In this document: piece after piece, positions 1 to 6,330 of the stretch
How positions within the stretch are numbered: position 1 is the stretch's first letter
Layout: every line of letters starts with the position of its first letter
From: Gemmatimonadota bacterium
Lineage (GTDB): Bacteria > Gemmatimonadota > Gemmatimonadetes > Longimicrobiales > RSA9
Assembly: GCA_019689775.1 (NCBI GenBank)
Contig: JADGGV010000003.1
Span: forward strand, 1-35,301
Direction: 5' to 3'
DNA length: 35,301 nt
Program-made: the position numbers and the translations under genes
The notes under the pieces: model-generated
What the model was told of the DNA's origin: nothing
The model's database searches: none
Seen by the model: the letters and a program-made list of their open reading frames with translations, nothing else

Positions 1-454
1 CCTCCGCACCCCGCACCACCTTCACCACCGCCGGGTCGCGCCACGCCTCCAACGTCCGGACCGGGCTCGCCACCGTCCCCACGTCGAAGCGCCCCACCCG
101 CTCCGCCGCCGCCATCACCTGCGACGCCGTGACGAACGGCTCGTCCCCCTGCACGTTCACCACCACGTCGTAGCCCGCGAACTCGGAGCGGGCGGCGATC
201 TCCGCCGCCCGCTCGGTCCCCGACGTGTGATCGGGCGACGTGAGCGCCACCTCCGCTCCCATCGCCCGACACGCCGCCACCACATCCTCGCTATCGGTCG
301 CCACCACCACCCGATCCAGTCCGGCAATGCCTCGCACCCGCCGCCATACCCACTCGACGAGCGGCCGGCCCGCCAGCGGGTAGAGCGGCTTACGCGGCAG
401 CCGCTCCGACCCGAGTCGGGCCGGGATCACGCAGAGGATCCGTCGCGCGGACAT
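1..454 (-). CDS. kdsB: 3-deoxy-manno-octulosonate cytidylyltransferase (CMP-KDO synthetase), 3' end cut by window
   Basis: KdsB activates the LPS inner-core sugar KDO by joining it to CMP in the cytoplasm, before transfer to lipid A. The 151 codons visible from the ATG at 454 begin MSARRILCVIPARLGSERLP, the family's N-terminal nucleotide-binding loop with the Arg and Lys residues (R13, R18, K22) that contact CTP. Further on come VVVATDSEDV and VVVNVQGDEPF (around residues 98-108), both typical of KdsB and related cytidylyltransferases. Full-length family members have about 250 residues, so roughly 100 C-terminal residues lie beyond position 1. The gene follows the secreted barrel gene after a 56-bp gap with no clear Shine-Dalgarno sequence. 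Its presence implies a KDO-containing outer membrane. Confidence 0.93.
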   Translation of the reverse strand, partial: MSARRILCVIPARLGSERLPRKPLYPLAGRPLVEWVWRRVRGIAGLDRVVVATDSEDVVAACRAMGAEVALTSPDHTSGTERAAEIAARSEFAGYDVVVNVQGDEPFVTASQVMAAAERVGRFDVGTVASPVRTLEAWRDPAVVKVVRGAE

Positions 455-461
455 GAAGCCG

Positions 462-511
462 GATTGTCGCCCAAAACCGCGTCACACCTTGCAATTTTCA
501 CGCCGACAATC
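462..511. repeat. 8-bp inverted repeat spanning the gap before kdsB
   Basis: The arms are GATTGTCG at 462-469 and its exact complement CGACAATC at 504-511, separated by 34 bp that are A/T-richer than the surroundings. The right arm touches the stop codon of the upstream gene. It could be an operator or a weak hairpin; the loop is long for a terminator and there is no U-tract. I could not find a well-spaced promoter here. Confidence 0.35.
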
Positions 512-2049
512 TAACGCCGCCGTCCGGCGGTGTCAAAGCGCGAGAAGGGCCAACGCCGGCCGCCACGGCTCGCCGAGAGCCCCACGTTGACCTCGAAGTC
601 GCGGCCGGCGTGGGCCGGGTTCGTGACCGCCCGCAGCGAGAAGCCGAAGAACCGGAGCTCGACGCCGACGTTCTGCTCGAGGGCCCGCGCGGAGTCCCGC
701 GTCCAGGCCATGCCGGCGGTGTGGAGGAAGACGAGGTCGGGCGCGCCGATGATCGGCAGGCGCAGTCGGTCGGGGAGCGGGATCACGTAGCGCGTCTCGA
801 CGAAGACGAGCCGGTCGCCGGTGAACTCGGCGATGTCGAACGTGTAGAGCGTGCCGCTCCCGCCGACGAAGCTCCAGCGCTGCCGCGGCAGGGAGTCGGT
901 GCCGGCGAGCGGGCCCTGGGCGCGCCAGTAGATCTGGAGCGCGTGGTCCGCGATGGCGGCCATCGACCAGTCGCCCCAGATCAGGTAGCGGCCGAACGCG
1001 AAGTCGCCGCCCCCGACGTGGCCGGCGACGTCGGTCCGCGCGCCGATCTCGGCAGCCGCGCTCCGCCCCACCCACGTCACGTCGGCGCCCGCGCCCACGC
1101 TCGCGATCGTGCCCGGGTCGATCGGCGGGTTGAACCGGAGCGAGTCGCCGAGCAGGTGCCAGGGATCGCCGGTGGCCAGCGAGCGGGCCACCTCGCGCTC
1201 GCCGAGGAGCGCGACCTCGCCGCTCCAGCCGCCGCTCGCGAAGCGGGCTCCGGCGCGCGCGAACCAGCGCTCCGCCTCGTAGTAGTTGCGGTAGTCCTTG
1301 CCGTTGTAGAGGACGCCGAGGGAGTTCTTGAAGTCGCTGCGGATCCAGGCGTCGTTCGTGGCGGTGACCTCCTCGTGGCCGATCGTGAGGAAGCCGGGCC
1401 CGCGCCGGCCGGTCAGCTCCGCCAGGTGCGTCAGCCCGCCGACCTCCGTGCGGTAGCCGGCCTGCCCGCGCAGCATGATGGAATCGGTGCCGAGCCGCGG
1501 CAGGCGCAGCCGCCCGCCCGCCCGGAGCCAGAGCCCGTCGACGCGGTCGTACGTCGGGAGCACCACCCCGCCAACGCCGTCGGGCTGGAAGACCGGCAGC
1601 CTGGGCGAGCGGCCCACGATCGCGACGACGCCCTCGCTCCGGCTGATGTCGTATTCGGCCAGCGGGCGGTCGACGATGTCGCCCTGGAGCCGCGCTTGCT
1701 CGGAGCTGTAGAGCCCGCCGCCGGCGTTGACGACGTCGCCCGTGACCGTCGCGGACGGGCGCAGGAACAGGTTCGACGAGACGCCGACGAGGTCGCCGCG
1801 GACCGTGCCGTCCAGCCGCAGCGTCGCGCCGGCCACGAGGACGCTGCGTCCCACGGTGTCGCCGCGGGGGATCGTCGTGTCGTGCGTGATCAGGAGGTAG
1901 CCGCCCCGCCGCAGCAGCGCCGAGACCCGGCGGTCGGCGGTCGGATCCGAGCGCCCGCTGAGCGTGACGCGCTGGCCCGCGAGCGGCGAGGCCGCGATCC
2001 CGAGCAGGAGGAGACCGGCGGCGGATCGGATGCGGAGGACGCGTGTCAC
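511..2049 (-). CDS. Secreted protein: bactofilin-like N-terminal segment plus predicted outer-membrane beta-barrel
   Basis: I do not recognise a named gene. The GTG start at 2049 overlaps the trpG stop by 4 bp (GTGA) and gives 512 residues. A signal peptide is clear: basic residues, then AAGLLLLGIAASPLA with likely cleavage near residue 24. Residues about 66-127 contain short hydrophobic/Gly/Asp repeats (LVAGATLRLDGTVRGDLVGV, then ATVTGDVVNAGG and ARLQGDIVDRP), like the beta-helix of polymer-forming bactofilins. From about residue 150 to 493 the sequence alternates polar and hydrophobic residues with frequent aromatics and Gly, as in an outer-membrane barrel. The segment FVETRYVIPLP and the later FFGFSLRAVTNPA resemble the end of BamA/TamA-type 'surface antigen' barrels, but no POTRA domain is visible. 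A basic tail of about 19 residues follows the last predicted strand. Assignment as a barrel is inference; the function is unknown. Confidence 0.75.
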   Translation of the reverse strand: MTRVLRIRSAAGLLLLGIAASPLAGQRVTLSGRSDPTADRRVSALLRRGGYLLITHDTTIPRGDTVGRSVLVAGATLRLDGTVRGDLVGVSSNLFLRPSATVTGDVVNAGGGLYSSEQARLQGDIVDRPLAEYDISRSEGVVAIVGRSPRLPVFQPDGVGGVVLPTYDRVDGLWLRAGGRLRLPRLGTDSIMLRGQAGYRTEVGGLTHLAELTGRRGPGFLTIGHEEVTATNDAWIRSDFKNSLGVLYNGKDYRNYYEAERWFARAGARFASGGWSGEVALLGEREVARSLATGDPWHLLGDSLRFNPPIDPGTIASVGAGADVTWVGRSAAAEIGARTDVAGHVGGGDFAFGRYLIWGDWSMAAIADHALQIYWRAQGPLAGTDSLPRQRWSFVGGSGTLYTFDIAEFTGDRLVFVETRYVIPLPDRLRLPIIGAPDLVFLHTAGMAWTRDSARALEQNVGVELRFFGFSLRAVTNPAHAGRDFEVNVGLSASRGGRRWPFSRFDTAGRRR

Positions 2050-2630
2050 GCGGCGGGGAGCGCGAGGAAGTTCGCGAGCAGCGCCTTCCCCCCCTCGCTG
2101 GCGATGGACTCGGGGTGGAACTGCACGCCCCACACGGGGTGCTCGCGGTGCCGGACCGCCTGGATCTCGTCCGTCCAGCCGGCCTCGTCCGTCCAGGCGA
2201 TCGGCTCGAGCGCGGCCGGCAGACGCTCCGCGTCGATCACGAGCGAATGGTAGCGCGTCACGCGCAGCGGTGAGGGAAGCCCCTCGAAGATCCCGACGCC
2301 GGTGTGCCGCACCGGCGAGAGCTTCCCGTGCATGGTCCGGCGCGCGCGGACCACGCGCCCGCCGTACGCCTCGCCGATCGCCTGGTGGCCAAGGCACACG
2401 CCCAACGTCGGCGTGCTCGGGCCGAAACGGCGCACGACGTCCACGCTGATCCCGGCCTCCGCCGGCGTGCACGGACCGGGCGAGATGACGATGCGCTCCG
2501 GGCGCAGGTCGGCGATCTCCGCGAGCGAGATCTCGTCGTTGCGGCGCACGAGCGGCTCCGCCCCCAGCTCCCCGAGGAACTGCACGAGATTCCAGGTAAA
2601 GGAATCGTAGTTATCGATAACCAGCAGCAC
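2046..2630 (-). CDS. trpG: Anthranilate / aminodeoxychorismate synthase, glutamine amidotransferase subunit
   Basis: This class I glutamine amidotransferase releases ammonia from glutamine for a chorismate-using partner (TrpE for tryptophan, PabB for folate). The protein has 194 residues, the usual length. It starts at GTG 2630 with VLLVIDNYDSFTWNLVQFLG, the family N-terminus. The catalytic triad is visible: C79 in GVCLGHQAIG, and H172 and E174 in FHPESI. The oxyanion PGPCTP motif lies at 51-56, and MHGKLSP at 100-106 is typical of TrpG/PabA. No trpE or pabB lies next to it, so it may serve both enzymes, as PabA does in some bacteria; the sequence alone cannot decide. Upstream is a structured 280-bp gap, and the 3' end overlaps the barrel gene by 4 bp, suggesting translational coupling. 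Confidence 0.9.
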   Translation of the reverse strand: MLLVIDNYDSFTWNLVQFLGELGAEPLVRRNDEISLAEIADLRPERIVISPGPCTPAEAGISVDVVRRFGPSTPTLGVCLGHQAIGEAYGGRVVRARRTMHGKLSPVRHTGVGIFEGLPSPLRVTRYHSLVIDAERLPAALEPIAWTDEAGWTDEIQAVRHREHPVWGVQFHPESIASEGGKALLANFLALPAA

Positions 2631-2709
2631 GTGTTCCGCCGTTCATGCACGGGTCTCGTTCCGCGCCTCCCGCCGGGCGGGAACGTAAGGGGGCTCCCGG
2701 CGCGGAACA
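2631..2709 (-). promoter_or_regulatory. trpG leader with mutually exclusive stem-loops reaching the start codon
   Basis: Read on the minus strand, GTTCCGCGCC (2708-2699) pairs perfectly with GGCGCGGAAC (2667-2658), enclosing a GC hairpin at 2681-2669. The same left arm, extended by one base (TGTTCCGC, 2709-2702), can instead pair over 8 bp with GCGGAACA at 2639-2632, which covers the purine-rich stretch just before the GTG start at 2630. A third option pairs CGTTCC (2685-2680) with GGAACG (2662-2657). The alternatives cannot form together, as in attenuators and translational switches. No U-tract and no obvious Trp-rich leader peptide are present. Regulation is inferred from base pairing only. 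Confidence 0.45.
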
Positions 2710-2909
2710 AGTGCCGTGCCACCGGGCGCCCACCGCCGCGGCGGCGCACGGCCGGCCAGGCGACGACGGCGCGCTGCGGTCGACACCACGACGGCGCACC
2801 GCGCTCGCCGTCGCCGCGGCGCATCGCGGCCCCGGCCCGGGGCGGCGCGTCGCGGCCGTCCGCCATCGGGCCCGGGGCGGCTGCCGGCGCGCCCCCGACC
2901 GCCCGCACG
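2710..2909 (-). other. Non-coding gap between xerD and the trpG leader
   Basis: No convincing gene is seen. The sequence is extremely GC-rich. A 5-bp hairpin (GCCCC/GGGGC, 2829-2843) about 70 bp after the xerD stop could help end transcription but has no U-tract. A 13-bp word GGCCCGGGGCGGC is repeated at 2834-2846 and 2869-2881. A trpG promoter is expected somewhere here or just downstream, but only weak candidates exist. Confidence 0.4.
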
Positions 2910-3794
2910 CTACCCCCGCGGATGGAACTGCCGATGCACCTCGCGCAGGTACTCCCGGTCGATGTGCGTGTAGATCTGCGTCGTCGAGATGTCGGCGTGG
3001 CCGAGCATCTCCTGCACCGCGGCGAGGTCGGCGCCGCCCTCGAGGAGGTGCGTGGCGAAGGAGTGCCGGAGCGTGTGCGGGGTGACGCGCTTGCGGATCC
3101 CGGCGCGCCGGACGTGCCTGCGCAGGATCTTCCACACGCCCATGCGCGAGAGGGGCGTGCCGGCGGCGTTCAGGAAGACGATCCCGCGGCCAGCGCCGCG
3201 GTCGAGCGTGGGGCGAAGCTCGCGAAGATAGAGCGAGACGGCGCGCGCGGCGCTCCGGCCAATGGGCACGAGCCGCTCCTTCGCGCCCTTCCCGACGACG
3301 GTGGCGAAGCCCTCCTCGAGGGCCAGGTCGCGGATGCGCAGCGCGGTCAGCTCGCTCACCCGCACCCCGGAGGCGTAGGCGAACTCCAGGAGAGCCTTGT
3401 CGCGCCAGTAGAGGCGGTCCGTCACCTCCGGCGCCTCGAGCAGCCGCTCGACCTCGTCGCGGGCGAGCACGCCGGGCAGGCGGCGCCAGGTCTTCGGCAG
3501 CTCGAGGTTCTCGCTCGGGTCCGTGACGACGATCCCCTCCGCCAGCAGGAACGCGAAGTAGGTGCGCACCGCGGAGATGTTCCTGCGGATCGAGCTCGGC
3601 TGCAACCCGAGGTCCTTCAGGTAGTAGACGAACTCGCGGAGGTCGCCGGCGGAGGCTTCGCCCGGGCGGCCGAGCCCGCGCCCCTGGAGGAAGTCGACGA
3701 GGCGGGCCAGGTCCCGGCCGTAGGCGTCGAGCGTGCGGGGAGAGAGCCCGCGCTCGACCGCGAGGTGGTCGGTGAACGCGTCGAGCTGGAACAT
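2910..3794 (-). CDS. xerD: Tyrosine recombinase XerD
   Basis: XerD with XerC resolves chromosome dimers at dif sites near the replication terminus. The 294-residue protein from ATG 3794 has the normal length. Residues 1-100 form the SAM-like core-binding domain (LSPRTLDAYGRDLARLVDFL), and the catalytic domain follows. All catalytic residues are present: R145 (SGVRVSELTALR), K169, H240 and R243 (PHTLRHSFATHLL), H266 (LGHADISTTQIYTH) and the nucleophile Y275. XerC is close in sequence; the C-terminus EYLREVHRQFHPRG and the neighbouring dedA favour XerD. The start shares one base with the dedA stop (TGATG), implying translational coupling. It is a housekeeping recombinase rather than a phage integrase: no attachment site or mobile-element genes lie nearby. 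Confidence 0.92.
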   Translation of the reverse strand: MFQLDAFTDHLAVERGLSPRTLDAYGRDLARLVDFLQGRGLGRPGEASAGDLREFVYYLKDLGLQPSSIRRNISAVRTYFAFLLAEGIVVTDPSENLELPKTWRRLPGVLARDEVERLLEAPEVTDRLYWRDKALLEFAYASGVRVSELTALRIRDLALEEGFATVVGKGAKERLVPIGRSAARAVSLYLRELRPTLDRGAGRGIVFLNAAGTPLSRMGVWKILRRHVRRAGIRKRVTPHTLRHSFATHLLEGGADLAAVQEMLGHADISTTQIYTHIDREYLREVHRQFHPRG

Positions 3795-4360
3795 CAGCGC
3801 TTGGCCCGCCGGGATCGCCACCACCAGGCCAGCACGACGAGCGCGAGGCCGAGCGCGATCCACAGCAGGACGCGGTTGATCCGGCCGAACGCGTCCAGGA
3901 TCGACCGCCAGTTCGCGCCGGCCGTGTGGCCGAGGTAGACGAGGAGCCCGTACCAGAGCGCCGACGCCGTCACGATCGGCACGGCGACGCGGCGCGGCGC
4001 CACCTCGCTGACGCCCGCGAAGACCGGCACGACGGCGCGGAACGCTGGCAAGAACCGGCTGATGAAGATGGCGAACACCCCCCAGCGGCGGTAGAAGCGT
4101 CCCACCTTCTGCAACTGGTCGGGATGGAGGATCCACTGCCCGAGGCGCGTGCGGAACGCCTGTTCGCCGTACCGGCGGGCGACGAGGTAGACCACCATCG
4201 CGGAGGCGGCGTTCGGCACCAGGACCACGAGCCAGACCAGCCACGGATTGGCCTGCCCACGGGCCGACAGGAATGCGCCGAAGAGCACGACCGTGTCCGC
4301 CGGGACCGGCGGAACGATGTTCTCGAGGGCGCCGCCGACGCCGAGCACGAGGTAGGTCAC
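3794..4360 (-). CDS. DedA-family (SNARE-associated/VTT domain) membrane protein
   Basis: DedA proteins are inner-membrane proteins linked to lipid transport and membrane homeostasis. From GTG 4360 the protein has 188 residues. The family signature is visible as LENIVPPVPADTVVLFGAFL, followed by several hydrophobic helices, the motif RFLPAFRAVVPVFAGVSEV (about residues 103-121) with its conserved Arg residues and Pro, and a C-terminal helix ending in RRAKR. The start is doubtful. The frame stays open for 19 codons upstream, to the ispF stop, and those codons encode a DedA-like N-terminus (DGILDRLAALPPLV). GTG 4360 has no Shine-Dalgarno sequence, whereas GGAGG at 4412-4408 sits 5 nt before an in-frame ATC at 4402, which would give 202 residues. 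The gene shares one base with xerD downstream. Confidence 0.88.
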   Translation of the reverse strand: MTYLVLGVGGALENIVPPVPADTVVLFGAFLSARGQANPWLVWLVVLVPNAASAMVVYLVARRYGEQAFRTRLGQWILHPDQLQKVGRFYRRWGVFAIFISRFLPAFRAVVPVFAGVSEVAPRRVAVPIVTASALWYGLLVYLGHTAGANWRSILDAFGRINRVLLWIALGLALVVLAWWWRSRRAKR

Positions 4361-4417
4361 GAGCGGCGGCAGCGCCGCCAGCCGGTCCAGGATCCCGTCG
4401 ATGGCGCCCTCCGGGTG

Positions 4418-4903
4418 TCACGCCGAGGGGTCGGCTGGCTCGAGCGACGCCACCGCGATCGCGGCGACCCCCTCGCCGCGGCCGATCCAGCCCATCCCCT
4501 CGTTCGTCTTCCCTTTCACCGATACACGGTCCGGGCCGACGCCAAGCGCCAGGGCGAGCCGCCGTCGCATCGCGGCCACGTGCGGCCCGACCCGCGGCGC
4601 CTCGCACACGATGGTGACATCCACGTTCCCGACCCGGAGCCCCGCCCCACGCACCAGCTCGGCCGCGCGCGCCAGCAGCGCGATCGAGTCCGCGTCGCGC
4701 CAGCGCTCGTCGCTCGGCGGGAAATGCGTGCCGATGTCCCCCAGCCCGGCGGCGCCGAGCACCGCGTCCGTCACCGCGTGGGCGACGGCGTCCGCGTCCG
4801 AGTGGCCGGCGAGCCCGACCTCGTGGGGAATCTCCACGCCCCCCAGGACGAGGCGGCGCCCGACGGCGAAGCGGTGCGAGTCGTAGCCGATGCCGATGCG
4901 CAT
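4418..4903 (-). CDS. ispF: 2-C-methyl-D-erythritol 2,4-cyclodiphosphate synthase
   Basis: IspF cyclises CDP-methylerythritol 2-phosphate in the non-mevalonate isoprenoid pathway, releasing CMP. The ATG at 4903 gives MRIGIGYDSHRFAVGRRL and 161 residues, the normal size. The metal ligands D8 and H10 (GYDSHRF) and H42 (GHSDADAVAHAVTDA) are present. So are DIGTHFPPSDERW (57-69) and the CDP-binding segment VSVKGKTNEGMGWIGRGEGVAA near the C-terminus. It is a stand-alone IspF; no ispD precedes it and no IspDF fusion is evident. A longer in-frame start near 4954 is possible but adds residues not typical of the family. A hairpin 74 bp upstream separates it from mqnC. It is followed closely by dedA. 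Confidence 0.94.
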   Translation of the reverse strand: MRIGIGYDSHRFAVGRRLVLGGVEIPHEVGLAGHSDADAVAHAVTDAVLGAAGLGDIGTHFPPSDERWRDADSIALLARAAELVRGAGLRVGNVDVTIVCEAPRVGPHVAAMRRRLALALGVGPDRVSVKGKTNEGMGWIGRGEGVAAIAVASLEPADPSA

Positions 4904-4976
4904 GGTGGGTGGCGTTCGGTGGTGGTCACGCGCGGCCGGACGGACCGCCGGCACCGCACCCCGGCGCCGACACGGA

Positions 4977-5009
4977 ACCTGCCCGGGACGCCTCGCGCCC
5001 CGGGCAGGT
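4977..5009 (-). terminator. Terminator-like hairpin after mqnC
   Basis: Perfect 11-bp inverted repeat: ACCTGCCCGGG at 4977-4987 and CCCGGGCAGGT at 4999-5009, with an 11-nt loop. It begins 38 bp past the mqnC stop and lies in the 144-bp gap before ispF. No U-tract follows on the minus strand, so it may act as a pause site, an RNA-stabilising stem or a GC-rich terminator. Confidence 0.6.
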
Positions 5010-5047
5010 GAGGTCGGGCCGCCGGCTCGACCGGCCGCCGCGCGGCG

Positions 5048-6325
5048 TCAGGCCGCCTCGGCCGTGCCCCGCCACGCGCAGCAGGGGCAGCCGGCGTCGC
5101 CCTCGTGCCACTCCGTGTAGTCCTGGTAGCGGCGCTGCGGCTGGAGCCCGGCCTCGGTGATGATCCGCCGGATCTCCGCCTCCGGCATGATGTAGTCGAT
5201 GCCCGCCGCGCTCACCACGTTCTCCTCGATCATGAGCGAGCCGAAGTCGTTCGCGCCCATCCGCAGCGCGAGCTGCGCCATCTTCGGGCCCTGCGTGACG
5301 TACGAGACCTGGAGGTTGTCGAAGTTGTCGAGGACGAGCCGCGAGAGCGCCGTGATGCGCAGGTAGTCCATCCCGGTACCCAGCGGGATGTCCCAGTTGC
5401 GCATCTCGGTGTGGAGCGGCTGGAACGACCAGGCGATGAACGCCGTGTAGCGACCCCGGCCCCGCTTCAGGCTGCGCGCCTGCGAGGCGCGGAGCTTCAG
5501 CAGGTGCTCGAGGCGATCCTCCCACGTCTCCCCGACGCCGTACATCATCGTCGCCGTCGTGTGCAGCCCGACCTCGTGCGCCGCCTCGTGGATCTCGAGC
5601 CAGCGGCTCGCGTCGAGCTTCTTCGGCGCGATGACGTCCCGGACCGCGTCCACGAGGATCTCGGCCCCCGCGCCCGGGATCGAATCGAGCCCGGCCTGGT
5701 GCAACTGCCGGATCACCTCGTCCAGCGGCAGCTTCGTGATCCGCGTCATCAGCTCGATCTCGGACGCACTGAAGCCGTGCACGTGGATCGGATGGCGCTC
5801 CTTGATGTAGCGCAGCAGCCCGAGGTACCAGTCGAACGGGAGGTACGGGTTGTGCCCGCCCTGCATCAGGATCTGCACCGCGCCGAGCGCCTTCGCCTCG
5901 TCGATCTTGGCGCCGATCTCCTCGTAGCTCAACACGTACCCCTCGCCGTCCTTCGGACGACGGTAGAACGCGCAGAACTTGCAGTCCGTGATGCAGGTGT
6001 TCGTGTAGTTGATGTTCCGGTCGACGATGTAGCTCACCACGCCGTCCGGATGCTTCTCGCGCCGCACCGCGTCCGCCCGCGCCGCCAGCTCCAGGAACGG
6101 CGTCCGCCTCAGCTCCTCGAGCCAGTGCGCGATCTCGTCGGCGTGCGGCCGGCTCTCGAGCGGCGGTGGCACGTACACCGGCTGCTCCGCCGGGCGAGCC
6201 ATGCCGACCGAGCCCGTCGGCGTCGGCTCCCGGAGCCGCGGCGAGACCGTGGACAGGATCGGCAGCGCACGCTGCTCCGGCGGCACCGGACGCGGTCCCA
6301 TTCGGGGGCTCCCTTCAGCGGCCAT
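5048..6325 (-). CDS. mqnC: Cyclic dehypoxanthinyl futalosine synthase (radical SAM)
   Basis: MqnC uses a 5'-deoxyadenosyl radical to cyclise dehypoxanthine futalosine in the futalosine route to menaquinone. From ATG 6325 there are 425 residues. The [4Fe-4S]/SAM motif is canonical C-x3-C-x2-C (C111, C115, C118 in TNTCITDCKFCAFYR). It is followed by the family segments ILMQGGHNPYLPFDWYLGLL and SIPGAGAEILVDAVRDVIAP and by AWSFQPLHTEM. The first 41 residues look unstructured; ATG 6301 (with AGGGAG upstream) and ATG 6202 (384 residues, nearer the usual size) are possible alternative starts. The last residues carry a cluster GCPCCAW (C413, C415, C416) that I do not expect in this family. The gene lies 5 bp after mqnE, so the two are probably co-transcribed. 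Confidence 0.92.
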   Translation of the reverse strand: MAAEGSPRMGPRPVPPEQRALPILSTVSPRLREPTPTGSVGMARPAEQPVYVPPPLESRPHADEIAHWLEELRRTPFLELAARADAVRREKHPDGVVSYIVDRNINYTNTCITDCKFCAFYRRPKDGEGYVLSYEEIGAKIDEAKALGAVQILMQGGHNPYLPFDWYLGLLRYIKERHPIHVHGFSASEIELMTRITKLPLDEVIRQLHQAGLDSIPGAGAEILVDAVRDVIAPKKLDASRWLEIHEAAHEVGLHTTATMMYGVGETWEDRLEHLLKLRASQARSLKRGRGRYTAFIAWSFQPLHTEMRNWDIPLGTGMDYLRITALSRLVLDNFDNLQVSYVTQGPKMAQLALRMGANDFGSLMIEENVVSAAGIDYIMPEAEIRRIITEAGLQPQRRYQDYTEWHEGDAGCPCCAWRGTAEAA

Positions 6326-6330
6326 GGCGC

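Noticed and set aside
2716..2723. GGTGGCAC upstream of trpG, resembling the core of a T-box
   Set aside because: The extended T-box sequence does not match, and no specifier stem or antiterminator partner could be found. The word alone is too short in GC-rich DNA.
2631..2866. Possible Trp-rich leader peptide before trpG
   Set aside because: An open frame contains only two scattered Trp codons, not adjacent, and continues out of phase into trpG; not a convincing attenuator peptide.
2910..3794. Tyrosine recombinase as evidence of an integrated mobile element
   Set aside because: Length, motifs and the dedA neighbour fit housekeeping XerD; there are no flanking repeats, tRNA or phage genes.
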